Assembly: GCA_963802205.1 (NCBI GenBank)
Contig: CAWDHW010000008.1
Location: 1 to 64,000, forward strand
Direction: 5' to 3'
From: DYRB01 sp963802205
GTDB taxonomy: Bacteria > Pseudomonadota > Gammaproteobacteria > Chromatiales > Chromatiaceae
Length of the DNA stretch: 64,000 nucleotides
Numbering within the stretch: the stretch's first letter is position 1; the number at the start of each line of letters is the position of its first letter. The position numbers were made by a program, and so were the translations under genes. Under the pieces are notes generated by a model, which was not told the DNA's origin, ran no database searches, and was given only the letters and a program-made list of their open reading frames with translations. Shown here piece after piece: positions 18,749-26,767 of this stretch.

Positions 18749-20779
18749 TCAGGGGCCCGCTTGCACCGCTGGTGCAACCATCGGTTCAAGGTTCACGGAG
18801 AGCGGGGTCGGGCAGGTCCCCAGGCGGTCGGCGTAGATGAGCCGGTAGGCGAGGACCCGACGGACATAGTCCCTGGTCTCGCGGAAGGGGATGGTGGCGA
18901 TCCACAGATCCGCCGGCATGGGCTCGGCAGGGAGCCAGGCGTCCACCCGCTTGGGCCCGGCATTGTAGGCCGCGGTGACGGCGGCCGGGTGGCCGTCGTA
19001 GCGCCTGGCCAGGGCCGCCAGATAGGCGCTACCCAGGGCGATGTTGGTCCCGGGGCTGAGGATGTCGCCACGGGTCGGCGGGCGCCGCCCGCTGGATCGG
19101 GCGACATCCCGGGCTGTATCCGGCATCAGTTGCATCAGCCCGATGGCCCCGGCGGGGGAGCCAGCGCCAGGATCGAAGCTGCTCTCCTCCCGCACCACGG
19201 CATAGACCCAAGCCTCGGGGAGGGCGTTGGCGGTCGCCTCGGCGCGGACCTCGGCGCGGTAGGCCAGGGGGAAGCGCAAGGCCAGGTCGTCCCAATAGCC
19301 GCTTGTGGCCAGGGTGCGGATCGCCTGGTCCGGCCAGTCAAGGCCCTGGGCGACAAGGGCCGCCGCCTGGAGGTCGTGGGGGCCTAAGCCGACGGTGAGC
19401 CTGGCCCACTCCCGGCGCATGTCCGGCGTGCGACCGAGCTCGCGCAGGGCGCGGATGCGCGCCAGGGTGGGACTGGCCTGGAGGCGGGCCATGCGCTCGG
19501 GGTCGGCAGGGGTCGGCCTGGGATCGAGTCGGTAGGGGAGTCCCAGGCGCTCCGCCGCCAGAAAGCCCCAAAGGCTGCGGGCCTCCGCCGTCTGACGATA
19601 GAGGGCCTCGGCGGCCTCCCGGTGGCCCAGGGCCTCCTCGGCCCTGGCTTGCCAGTAGCGCCAGAGATCGGTCTTGTCCTCCCCCTCCGGCATAAGTTCC
19701 ACCCAGGCGGCCACCCGGTCCCAGGCGCCGAGCTTCAGGGCCGCCCGCAACCGGCGCCCCTGGAAGTCCAGGTTGTCGGCGTTCGCCGGGACCCGATCCA
19801 GGTAGTCCAGCCCGCCTCGGTCCCCGGCCTCTGCCAGTGCCAGGCCGATGGTGGCATCGACCCGGGTGGCTACGGCGGCCGTTTCCGGCAGGCTGGTGCT
19901 CAGTCGCCCCCAGGCCGCGGCGGCGACCGTCGGCGAACGCGCCGCCAGACGCCCCAGGGCCATGCCGATCAGGGGGCCGCGTTGGGGGTGGGCGGTGGCG
20001 AAGGTGGACGGGTCGGCGGCCTTGGCCGGGTCGCTGTGAAGGTCGAGCCACAGGTCCAGATAGGTCCGGTCCGCGGGCGGCAGGTAGCGGCCCAGCTCCT
20101 TGGCCTGCTTCGGTCGATTGGCGGTCAGGGCGGCCTCGATGGCGGCCCAGGTCAGCGCAGGGGTCAGCCCTCCCGCCTCGGTCCAGGCGGCGAAGACCGG
20201 GTCGCAGGCACCCTCGGCAGGACCTGCGCCGAGCCACAAGGACTCGATCCCCCCCAAGGCCTGGTCCCGGTGCCCCGTGGCCAGCAGGGCGTGGCGGAAG
20301 TTGCACTCGCGCTCCGCGGACCCGTTCGGGCGATGAAGCTGGACCACCTCGGCCCAGCTCCTGGCGGCGACCAGGCGTTTGAGCCAGGCCCCCCGCAGCC
20401 GCTCGGCCAGGTGGCTGTCGGGGTAGGCGGCGAGGAAGGCTTCGACACCGGCCTGGGTGAGGGTGTCCGGGGTCCGGGTCAGTTCCTGGTAGCGCAGATA
20501 GGGGAGCAGGGGATGGTCGGCGAGGCCGATGGTCAGGTCGCGATAGCGGTCGAACTTGCCGGCTTTGAGGGCCGCCTCGGCGGCCAGGAAGGCGGCGTGC
20601 CGGGTCGCACCGGTGGGACTGGGGTCCGTCGCCGGGGCCTCTTCTGGTTCGCTCGACGGGACAAAGACCGCCCCGGCGGGCGGCTCGGCCCAGGCCGGCA
20701 GGCCAGGCCACACCAGGCCGAGCCAGACCAGTGCGGTCAGCGTACCAGCGGCGCGGCGGTGGCGGGGGGCAGGGGGCAT
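18749..20779 (-). CDS. slt: Soluble lytic murein transglycosylase (Slt70 type)
   Basis: 676 residues from ATG 20779. A signal peptide (TLTALVWLGLVWPGLPAWA) is followed by the long alpha-superhelical U/L region and a C-terminal SLT domain. The catalytic Glu lies in VVREESSFDPGAGSPAGAIG, with LMQLMPDTA and AAYNAGPKRVDAWL downstream, all typical. It cleaves the MurNAc-GlcNAc bond in peptidoglycan in the periplasm, forming 1,6-anhydro ends. Length matches Slt70 (about 640). The frame continues to 20929 upstream, but only the 20779 start gives a signal peptide. Confidence 0.94.
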   Translation of the reverse strand: MPPAPRHRRAAGTLTALVWLGLVWPGLPAWAEPPAGAVFVPSSEPEEAPATDPSPTGATRHAAFLAAEAALKAGKFDRYRDLTIGLADHPLLPYLRYQELTRTPDTLTQAGVEAFLAAYPDSHLAERLRGAWLKRLVAARSWAEVVQLHRPNGSAERECNFRHALLATGHRDQALGGIESLWLGAGPAEGACDPVFAAWTEAGGLTPALTWAAIEAALTANRPKQAKELGRYLPPADRTYLDLWLDLHSDPAKAADPSTFATAHPQRGPLIGMALGRLAARSPTVAAAAWGRLSTSLPETAAVATRVDATIGLALAEAGDRGGLDYLDRVPANADNLDFQGRRLRAALKLGAWDRVAAWVELMPEGEDKTDLWRYWQARAEEALGHREAAEALYRQTAEARSLWGFLAAERLGLPYRLDPRPTPADPERMARLQASPTLARIRALRELGRTPDMRREWARLTVGLGPHDLQAAALVAQGLDWPDQAIRTLATSGYWDDLALRFPLAYRAEVRAEATANALPEAWVYAVVREESSFDPGAGSPAGAIGLMQLMPDTARDVARSSGRRPPTRGDILSPGTNIALGSAYLAALARRYDGHPAAVTAAYNAGPKRVDAWLPAEPMPADLWIATIPFRETRDYVRRVLAYRLIYADRLGTCPTPLSVNLEPMVAPAVQAGP

Positions 20780-20927
20780 GGCGATCGCTCTGGGCCTCGG
20801 GTCGGGGCGGCGATGGTAGGGTCCCCCCGACGGTGTGGCAAGGTGGCCCTTGGGTACGGGCTGGCGTCGGCCCCATCGATCCGGGATCATCCCGTCCCCG
20901 ATCCACTCCAACGCCGACGAGGGCGCC

Positions 20928-21740
20928 ATGACCCCGCAGCTCGATCAGATCTGCCGCCTGTTACGTACCACCGCCGCCGCCGAGATTCTGCCGCGCTTTC
21001 GGCATGCGGCATCCCGGGAGAAGGCCGACGGCAGCCTGGTGACCGAGGCGGATCTGGCCACACAGGCCGTGATCGCTGCGGAGTTGGCCGTTGCCACCCC
21101 CCGTATCCCCCTTCTCGGGGAGGAGATGGACGCCGCGGAACAGGCGCGGCTCCTGGGGTTGGCCGATACCGGGGTCTGGTGCCTGGACCCGGTGGATGGG
21201 ACCAGCAACTTCGCCGGAGGCTTTCCGCTGTTCGCCGTCTCCCTGGCCCTGATTCGGGGTGGCCAGGCGGTCCTGGGCGCCATCTACGACCCCATCCGCG
21301 ACGAGTGCTTTTGCGCCGAGCGCGCGGCCGGGGCCTTCCTCAACGGCGCGCCCCTACGTCTTGGCCCGGCCCCCGATGCCTTGGGGGACTGCCTGGCGGC
21401 AGTGGATCTCAAGCGGTTGACTCCCGGCGAATTGATTCGGTTGGGGACGGCGGCCCCCTATCGTTCCCAACGCAGCCTGGGTTGCGTCGCCCTTGAGTGG
21501 TGCTGGCTCGCCGCTGGGCGTTTCCAGCTCTACCTGCATGGCGGTCAGCGCCTGTGGGACTATGCCGCCGGACGCCTCATCGCGAGCGAGGCAGGGGTGG
21601 CCTCCACCCTGTTCGAACCAGGCGCGGGTCCGATGCTCGCCCCGGCCCAGGGCCTGTCGTTGGCCCCGCGGCGGGCGGTGGCTGCGCCGAGCGCGGCCTT
21701 GCTTGCCCAGTGGCAGGGGTGGATTCAGGCCGCGGGCTGA
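20928..21740 (+). CDS. Inositol monophosphatase-family phosphatase
   Basis: 270 residues from ATG 20928. The Mg-dependent phosphatase motifs are LVTEADLATQ, LLGEEM (metal-binding Glu), CLDPVDGTSNFAGGFP (DPxDGT) and LWDYAAGRLIASEAG (WDxAAG). Members hydrolyse inositol phosphate, 3'-phosphoadenosine 5'-phosphate or histidinol phosphate; the motif set alone does not discriminate. It is divergent from slt with about 150 bp between starts. The product is cytoplasmic. Confidence 0.92.
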   Translation: MTPQLDQICRLLRTTAAAEILPRFRHAASREKADGSLVTEADLATQAVIAAELAVATPRIPLLGEEMDAAEQARLLGLADTGVWCLDPVDGTSNFAGGFPLFAVSLALIRGGQAVLGAIYDPIRDECFCAERAAGAFLNGAPLRLGPAPDALGDCLAAVDLKRLTPGELIRLGTAAPYRSQRSLGCVALEWCWLAAGRFQLYLHGGQRLWDYAAGRLIASEAGVASTLFEPGAGPMLAPAQGLSLAPRRAVAAPSAALLAQWQGWIQAAG

Positions 21741-21835
21741 AAGGGGAGGGTGCAGTCCCCCGATGGTCCGGTGGCAGTTCCGGCCGATGCCGGGCCGTTT
21801 CACCCACGACGGGCTCCGGGCGGATCGCCCCCTAG

Positions 21836-21880
21836 GGCATCCTGTTCGACTTCGACCAGGCGACCCTGAAACCCGCACGC
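21836..21880 (+). pseudogene. Possible OmpA-domain remnant
   Basis: Fifteen codons directly after a TAG read GILFDFDQATLKPAR, which resembles the start of the OmpA peptidoglycan-binding domain (FDFDxAxLKP). Nothing before or after continues the domain. It could be chance. Confidence 0.25.
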
Positions 21881-21952
21881 CGACAAGGTAGCTACCCGGC
21901 TACAATCTCCCGGGCAGTTCCCAGGATTTCGGCCCAGCGCCGGGCGGTTGCC

Positions 21953-24799
21953 ATGTCAGACAGCATCCCCAAGAACATCCTAGCCCCCGCCCTCAGCCCC
22001 AGCCTGCGGCGCCTCCTGGCCGTCATTCTGGTGCTGTTTGGGCTCTTGGCGGTCAACTCCCTCTACCTGGCCGGGATCACGGCGGCTGAGACGCTGACGG
22101 GGCGCATTCTCCAGACCCCGACCTATCTCTTCATGTTTCTGGCCCACCTGGGGCTAGGACTGGTGCTGGCGCCCCTCGCTCTGGTATTCGGCGCCCTGCA
22201 CCTGAACCGCGCCCGGCGGCGACCCAATCGCTATGCGATCCGGGCCGGGCTGGGACTCTACGTGGCGATCATTCTGGTAACCGCCTCCGGGCTGCTCCTG
22301 ACCCGCTTCGAGGGCCTCGCCCTGAACGATCAGGGGCTGCGAACCCTGGCCTACTGGACCCATGTCCTGACGCCTTTGGCCGCCGTCTGGCTCTTTGTCC
22401 TGCACCGCCTGGCGGGGCCGCGGCTCGGTTGGCGGGCCGGCCTGGCCTGGTCGGCGGCGAGCCTGGTGGTCGGCCTCGGCGCCGTGGCCCTGCACCTGGC
22501 CGTCGCCCCGGCCGCCCCAGGCTGGGTCAGCCCAGTTCTACCGGCCCTGGCCGAGACCCCAGCCACGGGCACCATCTCCGTCGCGCGCCTGGACTCGGAC
22601 AGCGCCTGTGCCGAGTGCCATCCAGACATCGCCAAGCGCCACGGGGCCAGCGTCCATGCCATGAGTTCCTTCAACAACCCGGCGTATCGGGCGAGCGTAG
22701 AGGAGACACGGCGGGTTCTGCTGGCCCGGGATGGCAATGTCGAGGCGGCCCGCCTGTGCGCCGCCTGTCACGACCCGGTCCCACTCTACTCCGGGCGCTT
22801 CGACGACCCCGGCTACGACCCGGATACCGACCCGGGTGCCAAGGCCGGGATCACCTGTATGACCTGTCACGCCATCGCCGCCGTCGGCGGGCCCAGGGGC
22901 AACGGGGCCTATCGCCTGGCGGACCCGCCGCCTTATCCCTTCGAGGGCAGCGTCCATCCCCTGCTCAAGGCCCTGAACCACCAGGCGATCCGGGCCAAGC
23001 CCGAGTTGCACAAGCAGAGCCTGCTCAAACCCCTGCACAAGCGTGCGGAGTTCTGCTCCACCTGCCACAAGGTGCACCTGCCCCAGGCCCTCAACCGCTA
23101 TCGCTGGTTGCGCGGCCAGAACCATTACGACAGTTTTCTGCTGAGTGGGGTCTCGGGCCATCGGGTGGACAGCTTCTACTACCCGCCGAAGGCCAAGGCC
23201 GGTTGCGGTGACTGCCACATGCCGCCCCAGGCATCCCAGGACCCGGCCGCCCGACCCGCCGAGAGTGGGAGACTCATGGTCCACGACCATCTCTTCCCCG
23301 CCGCCAACAGCGCCGTGCCCTTGATGCTCGACCGCACGGGTGGCAACGACGAACGTTTGGGAATGCTCGCCAAGGCGTCACGGCTGGACCTCTTTGCCAT
23401 CAAGGAAGAAGGGACCATCGACGGCGCCCTGCACGCCCCCTTGCGCCCCGCTCTTCCCAGGCTGGAACCCGGGCGCCGCTACCTCCTGGAACTGGTGGTA
23501 CGCACCACTGGCATGGGCCATGCCCTGACCCAGGGTACGGCGGACTCCAACGAACTGTGGCTGGACCTGACCCTTCGGGATGGCGAGCGCACCATCGGGC
23601 GCTCCGGGGGCCTGGATCGGGAACGGGCCGTCGATCCCTGGAGTTGGTTTCTCAATGCCTATGTCCTGGACCGCGAGGGCAATCGCATCGAGCGGCGCAA
23701 TGTCCAGGACATCGCCGTCGCCCTCTACGACCACCAGATTCCCCCGGGGGCGGCCGCGGTCGTCCATTACGCCTTCGAGGTCCCAGGGGATGCCCGCGGT
23801 CCCATCGCCATCGACGCGGCCCTGCGTTACCGTAAGTTCGACAGCCGTTTCCTCCGCTTCGTCGAGGGCGCGAAGTTCGCCGGCAACCAGTTGCCCATTG
23901 CGACCCTGGCGACGGATCGGATGGTCCTGCCCCTGGTTGGTACCCCGGAACTTCCGGCGCAGGACAGGCCTGCGACCCCGGATTGGGAGCGCTGGAACGA
24001 CTACGGCATCGGCCTGCTGCGGGAGGCCGGCGAGACGGGCAAGCAGGGCGAGCTACGCCAGGCCGCCGTCGCCTTTGCCGAGGTGGAGCGCCTGGGGCGG
24101 GCCGACGGGCCCCTCAACCTGGCGCGGGTGTACTTCCGCGAGGGGGAACTCGATGCCGCCGCGGCCGCACTGGATCGAGCGACCCGCATGGACCCGCCGG
24201 CGCCTCCCTGGGTGCGCGCCTGGTACTCGGCCCTGGTCAAGCGGGAACTGGGAGACCTGGACGGGGCTATCGCGGACCTCGATGCGCTGGCCGAAACCCG
24301 CTTCCCTGAGGCCCGGGAGCGGGGCTTCGACTTCGGCGCCGACTACCGCATGCTGACCGAACTGGGCCGTACCCTCTATGAGCGTTCCCGGCTCGAACGG
24401 GGCGAGGCCCGTCGACAGGCCCGCACAGACCTCCTGGGCCGGGCGCGGCAGCGACTCGATCAGGCCCTCGCACTGGACCCGGAGTACGCCGCCGCGCACA
24501 ACCATCTGGCCCTGGTCCTCTCGGACCTGGGGGACCCCGCCGGGGCCGAGGCGCATCGCGCCCTACACAACCGCTACCGCCCGGACGACAACATCGCGGA
24601 GCAGGCCATCACCCGTCACCGGGCGAGCAACCCTGCGGCCAACCATGCCGCCGAGGTCGTAGCCATCTACGACCTCCAGAGGCCGGGGGCACCTGGCCTG
24701 GACCAGCCTGCTGAGCTAGCCGTCGCGGCGGCGTCCGAGGGCGCCGATGCCCTGGGGCACGAGCCTCGCAGCCGCCTGCGGACCAAGGGGCAGGAATAG
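21953..24799 (+). CDS. Membrane-anchored five-heme c-type cytochrome fused to TPR repeats
   Basis: 948 residues. The N-terminus has about five hydrophobic helices within residues 18-190 (LLAVILVLFGLLAVNSLYLA first). Then come five CXXCH heme sites: CAECH near residue 219, CAACH 269, CMTCH 302, CSTCH 368 and CGDCH 418, the last in a CGDCHMP context like cytochrome c554/NrfB-type multiheme proteins. Residues about 470-660 form a beta-rich region; about 665-900 are TPR-like helices (GPLNLARVYFREGELDAAA). The heme part should be periplasmic. It probably accepts or passes electrons, or oxidises or reduces a small substrate; no catalytic CXXCK was seen. First gene of the unit with the CRTAC1-like and TPR genes. 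Confidence 0.85.
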   Translation: MSDSIPKNILAPALSPSLRRLLAVILVLFGLLAVNSLYLAGITAAETLTGRILQTPTYLFMFLAHLGLGLVLAPLALVFGALHLNRARRRPNRYAIRAGLGLYVAIILVTASGLLLTRFEGLALNDQGLRTLAYWTHVLTPLAAVWLFVLHRLAGPRLGWRAGLAWSAASLVVGLGAVALHLAVAPAAPGWVSPVLPALAETPATGTISVARLDSDSACAECHPDIAKRHGASVHAMSSFNNPAYRASVEETRRVLLARDGNVEAARLCAACHDPVPLYSGRFDDPGYDPDTDPGAKAGITCMTCHAIAAVGGPRGNGAYRLADPPPYPFEGSVHPLLKALNHQAIRAKPELHKQSLLKPLHKRAEFCSTCHKVHLPQALNRYRWLRGQNHYDSFLLSGVSGHRVDSFYYPPKAKAGCGDCHMPPQASQDPAARPAESGRLMVHDHLFPAANSAVPLMLDRTGGNDERLGMLAKASRLDLFAIKEEGTIDGALHAPLRPALPRLEPGRRYLLELVVRTTGMGHALTQGTADSNELWLDLTLRDGERTIGRSGGLDRERAVDPWSWFLNAYVLDREGNRIERRNVQDIAVALYDHQIPPGAAAVVHYAFEVPGDARGPIAIDAALRYRKFDSRFLRFVEGAKFAGNQLPIATLATDRMVLPLVGTPELPAQDRPATPDWERWNDYGIGLLREAGETGKQGELRQAAVAFAEVERLGRADGPLNLARVYFREGELDAAAAALDRATRMDPPAPPWVRAWYSALVKRELGDLDGAIADLDALAETRFPEARERGFDFGADYRMLTELGRTLYERSRLERGEARRQARTDLLGRARQRLDQALALDPEYAAAHNHLALVLSDLGDPAGAEAHRALHNRYRPDDNIAEQAITRHRASNPAANHAAEVVAIYDLQRPGAPGLDQPAELAVAAASEGADALGHEPRSRLRTKGQE

Positions 24800-24934
24800 G
24801 ATCATGCCAATTCTGGAAATCCCTTCAATCCTGTCCTATTGCAATCCAGTCATTCCGGCGCCCGAATCAGACCGGAACGCCTAGACCTACGGCCGACACA
24901 GGCCCGGCAAACATACGAAGCAACAGGGTGAACC

Positions 24935-26767
24935 ATGGACGCACCGACATCGAAACCCCTTTCCCGCGGCGACGCCCGAATCCGCCGCGCCTTCATCCTC
25001 TCGCTGGTGGCGATCATCGCCTCCGGGGTGGTCGGCATCGTCTTCTACTGGCTGCGCCACCCCCCGGCCCAGGACCAGCCGGTGGTGGAGGCCAAGGTGA
25101 CCGCACCGGCCCTGCCGATCCCGCCTCCGGACCAGCCGCCCGCGACGATCTTCACAGACATCACCCAGGCCGCCGGGATCCGCTTCGTGCACGTCAACGG
25201 GGCCTATGGCGAGCGCCTGATGCCGGAGACCATCGGCAGCGGCGCCGCCTTCATTGACTACGACCGCGACGGGGATCAGGACTTGTTCCTGGTCAACTCC
25301 CGTTACTGGGAGGCGCAGGCCCCGGAGGGCCCGACGCCGACCCAGGCCCTCTATGCCAATGACGGCCAGGGCCACTTCACCGACGTCACGAAGGCCGCCG
25401 GCGTGGACCTCAACCTTTACGGCATGGGTGTGGCGGTGGGGGACTACGACGGCGACGGTTGGGACGACATCTACCTCACCAGCCTCAACCGCAACCGCCT
25501 GCTGCGCAACCACGGCGGGCGCTTCGCGGACGTCACCGAGGCCGCCGGAGTGGGCGGCGACGACACCTGGAGCAGCAGCGCCGCTTTCCTGGATTACGAC
25601 CGTGACGGGGACCTCGACCTCTTCGTGGTCAACTATGTGCGCTGGTCCCGGGCCATCGACCTGGAGATCGATTTTCGCCTTACCGGGCTGGGGCGCGCCT
25701 ATGGGGCCCCCGTCAATTTCATCGGCACCCACAATCGTCTCTACCGGAACGATGGCGACGGGCACTTCACCGACGTATCGAGCGTGGCTGGGATCGAGGT
25801 CACGGACCCGGTCTCGGGACGGCCGGCGGGTAAGGGGCTGGGTGTCGTGCCCCTGGACTATGACAGGGACGGCTGGACGGATCTGGCGGTGGCCAACGAC
25901 ACGGTTCGCAACCTGCTCTACCGCAACCTGGGGGACGGTCGCTTCGAGGAGGTCGGGATCTTCGAGGGCATCGCCTTCGACCGCAACGGCAAATCGTCCA
26001 GCTCCATGGGCATAGACGCCGCCCAGTTCCGCAACGATGGGGAGGCCGGAATCGCGGTGGGCAAGTTCGCCAACGAGATGTCGTCGCTCTTCGTGACCTC
26101 CGAGGGCCGCACACCCTTCGTCGATGAGGCCGTCATCGAGGGTCTCGGGCCGGCCTCGCGTATCCCACTCACGTTCGGGGTCCTGTTCCTGGACTATGAC
26201 CTCGACGGCCGCCAAGACCTGCTCCTGGCCAATGGCCACCTGGAGCACGAGATCAACCGGGTCCAGCAAAGCCAGACCTATGCCCAGCCACCCCAGCTCT
26301 TCTGGAACTGTGGCGCGGCCTGCCCGGGCCGCTTCGTTTCGGTCACCCAGGCCGGCGATCTGCCCCAGCCCCTGGTGGGGCGCGGCATTGCCACTGCGGA
26401 CATCGACGACGACGGGGACCTCGACCTCCTCATCACCCAGAACGGCCGCCGCCCCGCCCTGCTGCGCAACGACCAGAACACCGGCCACCACTGGCTGCGG
26501 GTGCAACTCAAGGGCCAAGCGCCCAACACCTCCGCCATCGGTGCCCAGGTGAGCCTGACCGCAGGCGGGGTGACCCAGGTGCGCGACCTGTTCCCGGCCC
26601 GGGGCTACCTCTCCTCGATGGAACTGCCCCTGACCTTTGGCCTGGGCAACGCCGAGCGCATCGATACCCTCATGATCCGTTGGCCGGATGGCCGGGAGCA
26701 AACCCTCAGCCCAGAGGGTGTGGACCGCCCGATCATCGTCGCGCAACCCGGCAGAGAAATCCCATGA
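24935..26767 (+). CDS. CRTAC1-like FG-GAP/VCBS repeat protein with C-terminal ASPIC/UnbV domain
   Basis: 610 residues. One N-terminal membrane segment (IRRAFILSLVAIIASGVVGI) anchors it facing outward. A beta-propeller of FG-GAP repeats follows, with six calcium-type loops: DYDRDGDQD, DYDGDGWDD, DYDRDGDLD, DYDRDGWTD, DYDLDGRQD and DIDDDGDLD. The C-terminus (WLRVQLKGQAPNTSAIGAQ to LMIRWPDGREQ) is the ASPIC/UnbV domain. The family has no established enzymatic activity; it is likely a protein-protein or carbohydrate-binding platform. It begins 135 bp after the cytochrome gene and its stop overlaps the next start (ATGA). Confidence 0.9.
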   Translation: MDAPTSKPLSRGDARIRRAFILSLVAIIASGVVGIVFYWLRHPPAQDQPVVEAKVTAPALPIPPPDQPPATIFTDITQAAGIRFVHVNGAYGERLMPETIGSGAAFIDYDRDGDQDLFLVNSRYWEAQAPEGPTPTQALYANDGQGHFTDVTKAAGVDLNLYGMGVAVGDYDGDGWDDIYLTSLNRNRLLRNHGGRFADVTEAAGVGGDDTWSSSAAFLDYDRDGDLDLFVVNYVRWSRAIDLEIDFRLTGLGRAYGAPVNFIGTHNRLYRNDGDGHFTDVSSVAGIEVTDPVSGRPAGKGLGVVPLDYDRDGWTDLAVANDTVRNLLYRNLGDGRFEEVGIFEGIAFDRNGKSSSSMGIDAAQFRNDGEAGIAVGKFANEMSSLFVTSEGRTPFVDEAVIEGLGPASRIPLTFGVLFLDYDLDGRQDLLLANGHLEHEINRVQQSQTYAQPPQLFWNCGAACPGRFVSVTQAGDLPQPLVGRGIATADIDDDGDLDLLITQNGRRPALLRNDQNTGHHWLRVQLKGQAPNTSAIGAQVSLTAGGVTQVRDLFPARGYLSSMELPLTFGLGNAERIDTLMIRWPDGREQTLSPEGVDRPIIVAQPGREIP

